The notes: generated by a model not told the origin, from the sequence alone. A DNA stretch of 59,741 bases from an uncultured Bacteroidota bacterium (GCA_937894725.1 CALAYL010000071.1:1-59741), one strand, 5' to 3'. Counted from the stretch's first letter, positions 1 to 8,610 are shown. Made by a program: numbers and translations.

Positions 1-54
1 CTTGGAAAGCGTGTGTACGGCAACGTACCGAGGGTTCGAATCCCTTCCTCTCTA
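1..54 (+). tRNA. tRNA-Ser(GGA), 3' portion (5' end outside window)
   Basis: The window opens inside the anticodon loop. The loop reads TTGGAAA with anticodon GGA at 4-6. It is followed by a long class II variable arm whose stem GTACG/CGTAC closes a GCAA loop, then a T-arm with loop TTCGAAT (35-41) and the acceptor 3' strand CCTCTCT (47-53). The large variable arm and GGA anticodon identify a serine tRNA. CCA is not encoded. The 3' half of this gene is the integration site of the island that follows, and the 19 bases 37-55 recur at 16676-16694. Confidence 0.9.
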
Positions 55-55
55 C
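37..55 (+). repeat. attL: 19-bp tRNA-Ser end repeat
   Basis: The bases CGAATCCCTTCCTCTCTAC run from the T-loop to just past the acceptor stem of tRNA-Ser(GGA) and are identical to 16676-16694. Identity stops at both flanks (T/A on the left, A/T on the right). Duplication of a tRNA 3' end is the usual footprint of tyrosine-integrase insertion, and here it leaves the tRNA gene functional on the left side. Confidence 0.9.
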
Positions 56-77
56 AACACAAACACCATATTCAACT

Positions 78-115
78 AAAAGCCTGTAAATTAAATGTTT
101 ATAGGCTTTTGTGTT
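78..115 (+). terminator. Terminator after tRNA-Ser(GGA)
   Basis: Eleven-base arms (78-88 and 100-110) pair with a single G-U wobble across an 11-nt loop, ending in TTTTGTGTTT. The arms begin with A-runs, so the hairpin could work in both directions. It would stop tRNA transcription before the island's integrase. Confidence 0.75.
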
Positions 116-156
116 TCTACCAAACTACCACATTTCACACCAAATATCACTGTTCA

Positions 157-176
157 CGATACCTATTCGGATACCT
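157..176 (+). promoter_or_regulatory. Left arm-type site pair (GATACCT x2, 12-bp period)
   Basis: GATACCT occurs at 158-164 and 170-176, separated by ATTCG. The right end of the island has the same layout and orientation (16604-16610 and 16616-16622, separated by ATTAG). Paired direct boxes close to each att core, present at both ends, are what arm-type binding sites of a tyrosine integrase look like. The binding itself is inferred. Confidence 0.6.
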
Positions 177-193
177 TTTTTACGCTCTTCTTT

Positions 194-201
194 AGGTATC
201 C
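194..201 (-). promoter_or_regulatory. Inverted arm-box copy AGGTATCC
   Basis: Exact reverse complement of the GGATACCT box, 18 bp inside the left pair and on the opposite strand. It is probably another integrase or directionality-factor site. Confidence 0.45.
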
Positions 202-305
202 AAAATGATTTTAAATAATTGATTATCAATGTATTTATTTTCAATAATTATACTTAAATCCCTTCCTTTTTTGAGGTCATTTTTGTATTTTTATACATAA
301 TCAAA

Positions 306-313
306 AGGTATCC
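306..313 (-). promoter_or_regulatory. Inverted arm-box copy overlapping integrase leader
   Basis: AGGTATCC lies four bases upstream of the integrase ATG (318). A protein bound here would block the integrase promoter region or translation start, so the box may serve autoregulation. The identity to the other boxes is seen; the role is inferred. Confidence 0.45.
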
Positions 314-317
314 AGCC

Positions 318-1550
318 ATGACTAAAAATTTTAATATCCTCTTTTACATTAGAAGAGACAAAGCCGACAACCAAGGAAACGCCCCAATTTATTGCAGAAT
401 AACAGTAGATGGGAAAAGAAGTGAAATCGCTATTAAGAGAGAAACGCATATTTCAAAATGGGATTCATCCAAAGGTCATATAAAAGGACACAATGAAGAT
501 GCAAGAGCTATTAATATCTATATTGATTCAGTGCGCTCTAAAATCTATGAGTATCAAAAAGGGTTAATGGATACTAATAAGCCAATCACTGCCGAAGCTA
601 TCAAAAACTCTTTTCTTGGTGTTACCCAGAAATCAAAAAGCCTCTTTTCGCTATTTGAAGAGCATAATGCAAAAGTAAAACAATTAATAGGCAAAGATTT
701 TGCTGCTGGTACTTATGTGCGTTACATTACCTCGCTTAGTCATTTAAAAGAATTTGTTTCGCACCACTACCACTTGTCTGATTTTTTTGTGAGCAATGTA
801 AATCACGAATTCATACAGGAGTTTGATCATTACCTCCGCTCTGTCAGAAATTGCTCAAACAATACCACCGTTAAATATCTAAAGAACTTCAAAAAAATTA
901 TTCGTGAAGCTATTGCAAAAGGGTATCTGAATATTGACCCCTTTCTTAGCTATAAAGTAAAGCTTAAAAAGGTGGATAGAAATTTTTTGTCAATGGAAGA
1001 AATTGAAATCATTGAGCAAAAAATCTTCTCTGCACCTCGTATAAATCATGTCAAAGATGTTTTTCTATTTCAGTGCTATACTGGTTTAGCTTATGCTGAT
1101 ATTAAGAAGCTTTCAAAAGCCAATATATCAGAAAGTACAGATGGCGCTCTTTGGCTAAGCACTCACAGAACCAAAACCAACAATGCAGTTAATATCCCTT
1201 TGCTATCACAGGCCATAGTTATTTTAAAGCGATACGAAAACCACCCTATTTGTATAGATAAAAATGTTTTGTTTCCTGTGCTTTCAAATCAAAAAATGAA
1301 TAGCTACTTGAAAGAGATTGCAGATATATGTGGCATCAATAAAAACCTAACTTCCCATATAGCCCGCCATACCTTCGCCAGCTCTGTCACGCTTGCTAAT
1401 GGTGTCAGTTTAGAAGTAGTTTCTAAAATGTTAGGTCATTCATCTTTGCTTAGTACTAAGGTCTATGCGAAAATGGTTGACAGCCGAGTTTCTGATGAAA
1501 TGAAATCTCTTCAAAACAAGTTTAAAATTCTGCCAGCTAAAACTGCTTAG
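318..1550 (+). CDS. Tyrosine recombinase/integrase of the island
   Basis: 410 aa. An N-terminal arm-binding domain (about 1-90), a SAM-like core-binding domain (about 105-200) and a C-terminal catalytic domain (about 220-400) are visible. Catalytic residues seen are K286, H347-x-x-R350, H374 (in LGHSS) and the nucleophile Y383 (in VYAKM). The usual first arginine of the pentad is replaced: the motif reads TGLAYAD (255-261) instead of TGLRxxD, as in many Bacteroidota element integrases including IntDOT-like ones. The gene reads away from the tRNA junction. It should catalyse site-specific insertion into, and excision from, the tRNA-Ser 3' end using the 19-bp cores. Box AGGTATCC just before the ATG suggests autoregulation. 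Confidence 0.93.
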   Translation: MTKNFNILFYIRRDKADNQGNAPIYCRITVDGKRSEIAIKRETHISKWDSSKGHIKGHNEDARAINIYIDSVRSKIYEYQKGLMDTNKPITAEAIKNSFLGVTQKSKSLFSLFEEHNAKVKQLIGKDFAAGTYVRYITSLSHLKEFVSHHYHLSDFFVSNVNHEFIQEFDHYLRSVRNCSNNTTVKYLKNFKKIIREAIAKGYLNIDPFLSYKVKLKKVDRNFLSMEEIEIIEQKIFSAPRINHVKDVFLFQCYTGLAYADIKKLSKANISESTDGALWLSTHRTKTNNAVNIPLLSQAIVILKRYENHPICIDKNVLFPVLSNQKMNSYLKEIADICGINKNLTSHIARHTFASSVTLANGVSLEVVSKMLGHSSLLSTKVYAKMVDSRVSDEMKSLQNKFKILPAKTA

Positions 1551-1704
1551 CTGTCATGTTATCTGCCATATTTTCTCATATCGTATTTAAAATTTATGAT
1601 AAAAAATATTTAAGAAATGGCACGTGTTTTGTTGTCCCATAGAATCAAATCGTTCTTTGAAATATTGGCAGAAATAAGTGTTCAAGTGGTAAAAACTATT
1701 CAAA

Positions 1705-1983
1705 ATGGATATAACAGAAATTGTAACCAAACAAGACTTGCTCCAAGTCAAAACAGAACTTTTAAACGCTCTCAAGGAGACACTTAGTCAAACAAATGCA
1801 AATGCAACTAAAAAGTGGCTAAAGAGTTCAGAAGTGCAAGAAATGCTGAGTTTATCAGCATCAGGCCTTCAGAATTTAAGAGTTGCTGGCACATTGCCAT
1901 TCACAAAATTGTCTGGTATCATTTATTATGACTATAACGATATAGCTTCAATCCTTGAAAAAAACAAAAGGAATAGCATATAG
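1705..1983 (+). CDS. Small HTH protein, excisionase-like
   Basis: 92 aa. The C-terminal two thirds (from about residue 35, KKWLKSSEVQEML) look like a MerR/excisionase-type winged helix (HTH_17): helix-turn-helix, a short wing (TKLSGIIYYD) and a last helix (DIASILE). The N-terminal part is a predicted coiled helix. It lies downstream of the integrase on the same strand and precedes a second protein of the same class. In Bacteroidota elements, such small proteins next to the integrase act as recombination directionality factors or regulators. Which of the two does so here cannot be told from sequence. Confidence 0.75.
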   Translation: MDITEIVTKQDLLQVKTELLNALKETLSQTNANATKKWLKSSEVQEMLSLSASGLQNLRVAGTLPFTKLSGIIYYDYNDIASILEKNKRNSI

Positions 1984-2032
1984 GTATTTTTAAACAAAAG
2001 TAAGCTACCGCTTCAAGGTGCAAAATTAAAGG

Positions 2033-2338
2033 ATGGAAGATGAAATAAAACCACATCAGACAGATGATCTAATCCAGCTAGTAATAGACAAATTGGAAGA
2101 CATACGGGCATTAGTAGAAAAGACCTACTTAAAAGGACATATCGGAAATAATGAGTTCCCTTGGATTGATAACACACAGCTTGAAAAGTTGTTAGGAATC
2201 CATGAAAGAACTCTACAAACATGGCGCGACAATGGAACACTAAAGTTTTCCAGAATCGGGAAGAAAGTGTTTTACAACAAAAGAGATATAGAACAGCTTC
2301 TATACAGCAAGTTTCGCACAGTCGTAAAAATAGACTAA
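2033..2338 (+). CDS. Second HTH_17-type DNA-binding protein
   Basis: 101 aa. After an acidic N-terminal helix, residues about 42-95 form an excisionase-like winged HTH (LEKLLGIHERTLQTWRDNG, then a KKVFYNKRDIEQLL wing and helix). It shares its architecture with the preceding 92-aa protein, and the two may be ancient duplicates. In related Bacteroidota elements this class is found beside integrase and a primase/RepA-like ATPase, which fits the layout here. The ATG at 2033 was used; an in-frame upstream start is not evident. Confidence 0.72.
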   Translation: MEDEIKPHQTDDLIQLVIDKLEDIRALVEKTYLKGHIGNNEFPWIDNTQLEKLLGIHERTLQTWRDNGTLKFSRIGKKVFYNKRDIEQLLYSKFRTVVKID

Positions 2339-2470
2339 GTGCAGATTTTGAATACAGTTGTAAAAAACAAAAATTTATTGGCAGTGCAGTTGAAAATGCT
2401 TTGAATACATATCAAAAGCAAATGGGAGTTGAAATTAAACAAACACATTTTAAGTGAATTAAACATATAA

Positions 2471-3580
2471 ATGGCATTAGAAAAAAACACAAATAGTAAA
2501 AACAATATTCTCGATACATTTTTTGATGTAGAAGAGAAAAACATATCGGATAAAAAAACGAAGAGTGTACCGTGTTACACTTCAAACATAAAAGACATGA
2601 TAGCGAGGGTTAGTAGAGAGCCAAAAATGAAAATGATCTACTCAGGTATTAGAGAAAATTCTGTGGGTTTCATTTTTGGTCCAAGCAAAAGCGCAAAGAC
2701 TATATTCTGTGAAAATCTTGGTTTCAGCATCGCATCAGGTGGTGCTGACTTTCTTGGCATTCCTCTAAATATTGAAAACAAAAAAGTCCTGTTTATCTCT
2801 TTAGAAGAATTTTACGCAGGTAGAACAGATAGAAATTCGCTACAAGTTAAAAAACTCATTTCCTCTAATTTGTGTGACACTTGGCTAGATAATTTCATAG
2901 TCGTAAACGAGCAAATGCCTCGTTACATTTCTACAGATGAAGAATGGGCTATTTTAAAGAATGTAATAACAGAAAATACTCCAGGCGTTGTTTTCATAGA
3001 CTCCCTTAGCCGCTTGTATGAAGGCAGTATAGAAGATAGCAAAGTAGCCAAAGAAGTTATGAAAAGGCTTCGTGAGCTTTCCAACGATACCAAAACTACT
3101 ATCATAGTCATTCACCACACGCATAAGCTTACAAATGTACCCCTTACTATTAACACAATAGCAGGTAGCCGTATCATTGCTCAAGATGCAGATTTTATGA
3201 TAGGTATGAATAAAACACTAGATGGAAAACGATACATCAAAAACGTTGCGTTTAGATACTCTAACGATGATTTTGAAAAAGTAACTTTATTCAATATAGA
3301 GCCAGATTGCTGGTTAAAGGTCACAGGGGAAGAAGAAGAAGCAAAATTGTTGGCAGCTTATGATGGGAGAGTATCTGACCTAAACAGAGATAAAATATTA
3401 AACTTCATAAGTATTAATACCTCTGCGGAAAAAGACTTCATTGAAACCAAAGAATTAGAAAAATCTTTAGTTAAAACAGGTGAGTTGTCTAAGCAAACCC
3501 TGCACACCCAGTTAAAGCAATTAGTAGATGACAAGAAAATTATTAAAATCACAAAAGGCAAATACAAAGTAGCCGCATAA
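2471..3580 (+). CDS. RecA/RepA-like AAA ATPase of the island
   Basis: 369 aa. P-loop at 70-77 reads GPSKSAKT, with Ala in place of the usual Gly before Lys. Walker B is VVFIDS with D177, followed by IIVIHHTHK, the sensor-like strand of RepA/KaiC-type ATPases (AAA_25). The C-terminal about 60 residues are helical and end in a short beta element (KKIIKITKGKYKV), like a winged-helix DNA-binding tail. Proteins of this class are plasmid RepA-type hexameric helicases and are common on Bacteroidota integrative elements, where they probably support replication or stability of the excised form. The function is inferred from fold and context. Confidence 0.78.
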   Translation: MALEKNTNSKNNILDTFFDVEEKNISDKKTKSVPCYTSNIKDMIARVSREPKMKMIYSGIRENSVGFIFGPSKSAKTIFCENLGFSIASGGADFLGIPLNIENKKVLFISLEEFYAGRTDRNSLQVKKLISSNLCDTWLDNFIVVNEQMPRYISTDEEWAILKNVITENTPGVVFIDSLSRLYEGSIEDSKVAKEVMKRLRELSNDTKTTIIVIHHTHKLTNVPLTINTIAGSRIIAQDADFMIGMNKTLDGKRYIKNVAFRYSNDDFEKVTLFNIEPDCWLKVTGEEEEAKLLAAYDGRVSDLNRDKILNFISINTSAEKDFIETKELEKSLVKTGELSKQTLHTQLKQLVDDKKIIKITKGKYKVAA

Positions 3581-3675
3581 ATAGCTTGACTAGCTTTTCT
3601 TTGTTTACTTCATTTCAATTATAGTAAACCTAGTATAGTAAATCAATATATTTTTGAATAGAATTAAAAAACAAA

Positions 3676-4155
3676 ATGGAAATAAAAGGATATAAAGTTA
3701 CTTGGAAAGTGAGCGATGAGGGTATTCTAAAAAATGAAGAAAAGTCTTTTTTAGGCTCAAATCCAATAGAGCAAAGGCGCAATGCTATTAATTTTGCTAA
3801 AAACATTTCTCATGTTATATATGAGGGTATAAATGAGGGTGTGCTTCCTTTTAAAACAAGCATGGCTTTAAGCGAAATGGAAAAAGAAAGTGTTTTCCCT
3901 TATGTGTCTGCTTGTGTTGTAGAAGATGATGGTGGTGCTAATGAATTAATTATTTATGGTGAATTAATAGAAATAATGATTGATGAATGGGATGAAGAAC
4001 TTAATTGTTATATAGAAAATGAATATGATACAGGTGATGCAATATACCCATTAGATGCATCTGGTTTTAATCGTGGTAATATTAGAGTTCTGAAAGACGA
4101 CTATGATATGTATTATGAGGATTTTGAAACAAAAAAGAATGAGAAGGAATATTAA
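3676..4155 (+). CDS. Acidic protein of unknown function upstream of mod
   Basis: 159 aa; I do not recognise the family. It is strongly acidic (by hand count about 35 D/E against 16 K/R), with most of the acid in the second half (EDD, DEWDEE, KDDYDMYYEDFE). There is no signal peptide, membrane segment or cysteine motif. It stands alone between the ATPase and the restriction-modification genes and is followed by a clear intrinsic terminator (4211-4244), so it is not cotranscribed with mod. Small acidic proteins beside restriction systems are sometimes DNA mimics, but nothing here proves that. Confidence 0.6.
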   Translation: MEIKGYKVTWKVSDEGILKNEEKSFLGSNPIEQRRNAINFAKNISHVIYEGINEGVLPFKTSMALSEMEKESVFPYVSACVVEDDGGANELIIYGELIEIMIDEWDEELNCYIENEYDTGDAIYPLDASGFNRGNIRVLKDDYDMYYEDFETKKNEKEY

Positions 4156-4210
4156 TCAAGTAACTTAACACTCTTAACAATTAATTATCTGCCAATATTC
4201 AAAGAACCCT

Positions 4211-4244
4211 AAAAGGGATAGAACTAAACCTCTATCCCTTTTTT
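4211..4244 (+). terminator. Intrinsic terminator after the acidic unknown gene
   Basis: AAAAGGGATAGA pairs perfectly with TCTATCCCTTTT across an 8-nt loop and runs into TTTT. It closes the 3676-4155 transcript and separates it from mod. Confidence 0.85.
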
Positions 4245-4260
4245 ATTTACGTTAAATACT

Positions 4261-4328
4261 CTCCCCATCTTTTTTTTCATCATCGAACATATGTAAATAG
4301 AAGTTCTTTGTTTATAAAAAAATGGGAG
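4261..4328. promoter_or_regulatory. Inverted repeat in the mod leader
   Basis: CTCCCCATCTTTTTTT (4261-4276) is almost the reverse complement of AAAAAAATGGGAG (4316-4328), with two one-base bulges and a loop of about 39 nt. It lies between the upstream terminator and the mod start, where a promoter or attenuator must sit. A role in controlling the restriction-modification genes is possible but inferred. Confidence 0.35.
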
Positions 4329-4407
4329 TGTATATTTTATAATGGTAAAGGTTTTAAAAGCTAACTTTAAGGCTTATAATTACATATAGCATTTGAGAAA
4401 TTAAAAT

Positions 4408-5991
4408 ATGCCAACATTACACTGGATAGGAAAAGATAAAGTTATCAATCATCACATGGATGTTCCGTTTAAAGTATTGGAACACTCTTACGGCTTTGAC
4501 AACGGAACGCAAACAGACCAAGAAACCAACAGCGGAAACAAAATTATACATGGCGACAACCTTGAAGCCCTGAAAGCCCTTTTGCCCGAATACGAAGGAC
4601 GCATTGACTGTATCTACATAGACCCGCCATATAACACAGGAAACGAAGGTTGGGTATATAACGACAATGTGAACGACCCGAAAATTAATAAGTGGCTCGG
4701 ACAAGTGGTTGGTAAAGAAAGCGAAGACCTTAGCAGACATGACAAATGGCTTTGCATGATGTATCCACGTTTGAAGTTGTTACACAAACTACTATCAAAT
4801 GAAGGAGTAATATTTATTTCAATTGATGACAATGAACAAGCAAATCTAAAATTGATTTGTGATGAAATATTTGGTGTTTCAAATTTCGTATCTGATATAA
4901 TCTGGCGTTCAAGTGACAATAGCAACAATGACGCAAAGCAATTTTCAGTTGACTATAATCATACGGTTGTTTATTCAAAAAGTAGCGGATGGCTTTCAAA
5001 CAAAGTTAATCGTTCATTAAGCCAGCAAGCTCATTATAAAAATCCTGACAATGACCCAAGGGGTCCATATTTTGACGGCAATCCTATTTCATCGCCAAAT
5101 CCAAGACCGAATTTATGTTATGATATTGTTGCTCCAAATGGAAACGTAATTAAACCACCCAAAAACGGCTGGAGATGGAGCAAAGAAACATTAGAAGAAA
5201 AAATGAAATCAGGGGAAATCCGATTCAATGAGAAAATGACCAACATAAAAAGAAGAACTTATCTCAATGAACAAAAGGGCTTGCCTCCTTCAAACTTGTG
5301 GATTGATTTAGAAGAAACAGGACACAATCGACAAGCAAAATATGATTTGGTGAAAATATTTGAAGCTGATTCAAGCAAATCTGTTTTTCAAACACCTAAA
5401 CCAACAAAATTTATTGATAGAATTTTGGAAATCGCCACAAATGAAGGCGATATAATTTTGGACTCTTTTGCTGGTTCAGGAACAACTGCCCATTCAATTT
5501 TAAATTTCAACAAGGAAACTAAAGGAAAAAGAAAATTCATACTTATTGAAATGGAATCTTATGCAGATTCTATTACAGCCGAAAGATTAAAAAGAGTAAT
5601 CAAAGGTTACGGAACAACCGAAGGCACAGGCGGAAGTTTTGATTTTTACGAGTTGGGGCAACCTATGTTTTTGGAAGATGGCAATTTGAATGAATTGGTA
5701 GGTGTTGAGAAAATTCGCCAATACGTTTACTACACCGAAACCAAAACGCCACTTACAACAAGCAAACACAAAGACAATAAACATTTCTTGGGCAAGCACA
5801 ATGATACAGCGTATTACTTCCACTACGAGCAAGACGAAGTAACCACCTTAGACCATGCTTTTTTAGCCACCATGAAAACCAAAGCGGAGCAGTATGTGAT
5901 TTATGCCGACAACTGTTTGCTAACAAAGGATTTCATGACGAAGCACAATATCATTTTCAAGAAAATACCAAGAGATATAACAAGATTTTAA
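4408..5991 (+). CDS. mod: Type III adenine-specific DNA methyltransferase (Mod)
   Basis: 527 aa, beta-class amino-methyltransferase. Catalytic motif IV is DPPYNTG (72-78) and comes before the AdoMet-binding motif I, DSFAGSGTTAHS (352-363). The region between them (about 150-340) is the expected target-recognition domain. The protein transfers methyl groups to adenine N6 and, with the downstream Res subunit, forms a type III restriction-modification complex. Only 3 bases separate it from res, so the pair is an operon. By eye the base composition of the central part is clearly more AT-rich than either end, suggesting exchange of the recognition domain. I see no simple-sequence tract in the gene that would cause phase variation. 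Confidence 0.93.
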   Translation: MPTLHWIGKDKVINHHMDVPFKVLEHSYGFDNGTQTDQETNSGNKIIHGDNLEALKALLPEYEGRIDCIYIDPPYNTGNEGWVYNDNVNDPKINKWLGQVVGKESEDLSRHDKWLCMMYPRLKLLHKLLSNEGVIFISIDDNEQANLKLICDEIFGVSNFVSDIIWRSSDNSNNDAKQFSVDYNHTVVYSKSSGWLSNKVNRSLSQQAHYKNPDNDPRGPYFDGNPISSPNPRPNLCYDIVAPNGNVIKPPKNGWRWSKETLEEKMKSGEIRFNEKMTNIKRRTYLNEQKGLPPSNLWIDLEETGHNRQAKYDLVKIFEADSSKSVFQTPKPTKFIDRILEIATNEGDIILDSFAGSGTTAHSILNFNKETKGKRKFILIEMESYADSITAERLKRVIKGYGTTEGTGGSFDFYELGQPMFLEDGNLNELVGVEKIRQYVYYTETKTPLTTSKHKDNKHFLGKHNDTAYYFHYEQDEVTTLDHAFLATMKTKAEQYVIYADNCLLTKDFMTKHNIIFKKIPRDITRF

Positions 5992-5994
5992 GCG

Positions 5995-8610
5995 ATGGAA
6001 TTAAAACCATATCAACAACAAGTAATCAACGACCTTGCACTGTTTTTGGAAAACATACAGGAAACCAAAGACGTGAAAGACGCTTTTTATAATTTTTGGG
6101 CAAAGCACCCAAGAACGCCTTTGTTTCCGTATTCAGGCACAGCCATTGAACCCTACAAAAACAATGTTCCCCGTGTTCCGCACATCTGCGTAAAAGTGCC
6201 AACGGCAGGCGGGAAAACCTTTATTGCCTGCAATGCCATCAAAACCATTTTTGATGCCTTTGCTTACGACAAACCTAAAGCAGTAGTTTGGTTGGTTCCG
6301 TCTATTACCATTTTAGACCAAACCATTAAAAACCTTAAAGACACCAACCACCCTTACCGCCAAAAAATCAATTCTCATTTCGGCAACAAAGTAGAAGTAT
6401 TTGACAAAGCAGAACTATTGCAGGGAAGCGGATTTAACGCCACTTCGGTAAAAGAGCAATTGAACATTTTTGTGTTGAGTTTTGACAGCATACGCACCGC
6501 AAACAAAGAAGGTAGAAAAGTATTTGAGCAAAACGGCTCGTTACAATCATTTGAAGCATTGCTCGGCAAAGACGAAGAAATTTCGTTAATGAAAGTGATG
6601 CAATACTTAAACCCTATGATTGTGGTGGACGAAAGCCACAATGCGGAAACGGATTTAAGTGTTGATATGCTCAAAGAGTTTAATCCTTGTTTTATTCTTG
6701 ACCTTACAGCGACACCACGCAAAAACAGTAACATCATCAGTTTTATAGATGCCCTGGAGTTGAAAAAGGAAAACATGGTGAAACTGCCTGTTATTGTTTA
6801 CAATCATCAGGACAAAACAGAAGTCATCAATTCCAGCTTACAACTTCAAAAGCGTTTGGAATTGCAAGCAATTGAAGAAGAAAAAAAAGGCGGTAAATAC
6901 ATTCGCCCAATTGTGTTGTTTCAGGCACAACCCAAAAACGGCAAAGACTTTTTGAACGAAGAAGAAGAAAAATCAAATGTTCAGAAACTGAAAGAAAAAC
7001 TAATTGAGTTAAAAATTCCTGCCGAACAAATCAAAATTAAAACGGCAAACATCAATGAAATTAAAGGACTTGACTTGATGAGCAAAGAATGTGAAGTCCG
7101 CTACATTATTACCATTAACGCATTAAAAGAAGGTTGGGACTGTCCGTTTGCCTACATCTTGGCATCATTAGCAGACAAAAGTTCGGCAGTTGATGTTGAA
7201 CAAATTTTGGGTAGGGTTTTACGCCAACCTTATGTAATGAAACACAACTTTCCGTTACTCAATTTAAGTTATGTTTTAACGGCATCATCAAAATTCCTTG
7301 ACACTTTAGACAACATTGTAAAAGGCTTGAACAAAGCAGGTTTCAGTGACAAAGATTATAAACTGGCTGACCCTGCAATGTTAGAAGAAGCAAAGAAACA
7401 AGACCCTTTGCAACAATTGACTGTTTTCCCAACAAGCGAAGAAACAGCAGAAGATATTACTTCTGACATTGACACTTCAAGAATTTCAGTTCCTTCCGAA
7501 ACTGAATTACCAAACACAACAGTTTCAGAAATTGAAAAATCAGCAATAGAACAAAATGATGCCTTTGAAAAAACAGTTTCCGAAATGGAAGCAAACAACA
7601 CAACGGCTTTGCCAAACGAAATACAACAGCTTGTGAAAACATATAGCATTAAAGACATTTTCCAAGAACAGGCAGGACAAATCAATTTACCACAGTTTTA
7701 TTTGAAAGTTCCTGCCAACGACTTATTCGGAAAGAAAGAAGAAGAATTGCCTTTAGAAAAGGAAAATCTTTTAGATGGTTTTGCATTGAGCAAAGCCGAC
7801 ACCAACATTGCTTTTGACAGCATTACAGCAGAACTCTACAAAGTTGACTTAGACGAAACTAAAAAAGAACATACTCCAACATTTGTTAGACTTGACGGAG
7901 AAGTGAAAGAGAGTGTAATGGCTTACATTCTTGACCCATCACGAAAAGACAGCAGAGTAAAAAACTTTACAAAACGTTTGATGGATTTAATTGGTAATAT
8001 GTTTCCAATTCCCGACAAGGAAATTGAAAAATTCATCAACAGAATTTTAGAAGATTTCAAAGACGAGCAGTTTGGCGACTTAGCAGCCAACGAATACACT
8101 TACAATGACAAAATTAAGTTTAAGATTATAGCACTTTCAGAGCAGTTTGCAGAGAAGAAATTCAAAGACTTTTTAGACACAGACAGAGTGTTTATTAAAC
8201 CATCATTCACGTTACCCAAGAGCATTTCTCTAGGCGACACAGCCAAAGACATCACCAAATCGCTTTACGAAAAAGAAGGAAGTATGAACGGCTATGAAGA
8301 ACGTGTAATCAATGAAATTGGTAACATGACAAACATTGCTTTCTGGACAAGGAACTTAGAACGCAAAGGTTTTAGAATTAACGGTTTTGTAAATCATTAT
8401 CCCGACTTTATCATTCAAACAAAAAGCGGTAAGTCAATTTTACTTGAAACTAAAGGCGATCACTTAGACGCAGAACAAAAAATAAGACTTGGCGGACTTT
8501 GGGCAAGTAAAGCAGGAAATAATTATCGCTACTTCATGGTTTACGAAAGGCGGACAGTTGATGGAGCATACAGATTAGAAGACTTTTTAAATATCATAAA
8601 GTCGATATAG
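5995..8610 (+). CDS. res: Type III restriction endonuclease subunit (Res)
   Basis: 871 aa. A superfamily 2 helicase core is visible: motif I PTAGGKT (69-75), motif II DESH (212-215), motif III TATP (238-241), then ALKEGWDCP and EQILGRVLRQP (motifs V and VI). The C-terminal nuclease of PD-(D/E)xK type is intact: P803-D804, then E818-T-K820. All parts needed for ATP-dependent translocation and cleavage are present, so the system looks active. It acts with the Mod protein encoded just upstream. The final third is more AT-rich than the helicase part. Confidence 0.93.
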   Translation: MELKPYQQQVINDLALFLENIQETKDVKDAFYNFWAKHPRTPLFPYSGTAIEPYKNNVPRVPHICVKVPTAGGKTFIACNAIKTIFDAFAYDKPKAVVWLVPSITILDQTIKNLKDTNHPYRQKINSHFGNKVEVFDKAELLQGSGFNATSVKEQLNIFVLSFDSIRTANKEGRKVFEQNGSLQSFEALLGKDEEISLMKVMQYLNPMIVVDESHNAETDLSVDMLKEFNPCFILDLTATPRKNSNIISFIDALELKKENMVKLPVIVYNHQDKTEVINSSLQLQKRLELQAIEEEKKGGKYIRPIVLFQAQPKNGKDFLNEEEEKSNVQKLKEKLIELKIPAEQIKIKTANINEIKGLDLMSKECEVRYIITINALKEGWDCPFAYILASLADKSSAVDVEQILGRVLRQPYVMKHNFPLLNLSYVLTASSKFLDTLDNIVKGLNKAGFSDKDYKLADPAMLEEAKKQDPLQQLTVFPTSEETAEDITSDIDTSRISVPSETELPNTTVSEIEKSAIEQNDAFEKTVSEMEANNTTALPNEIQQLVKTYSIKDIFQEQAGQINLPQFYLKVPANDLFGKKEEELPLEKENLLDGFALSKADTNIAFDSITAELYKVDLDETKKEHTPTFVRLDGEVKESVMAYILDPSRKDSRVKNFTKRLMDLIGNMFPIPDKEIEKFINRILEDFKDEQFGDLAANEYTYNDKIKFKIIALSEQFAEKKFKDFLDTDRVFIKPSFTLPKSISLGDTAKDITKSLYEKEGSMNGYEERVINEIGNMTNIAFWTRNLERKGFRINGFVNHYPDFIIQTKSGKSILLETKGDHLDAEQKIRLGGLWASKAGNNYRYFMVYERRTVDGAYRLEDFLNIIKSI

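Noticed and set aside
2221..2457. Open frame overlapping the second HTH gene
   Set aside because: It starts inside the HTH gene in another frame and has no recognisable protein features.
4408..5991. Possible phase-variable simple repeats in mod
   Set aside because: Type III mod genes often carry tetra- or pentanucleotide tracts; I found none in this gene or its leader apart from short A/T runs.
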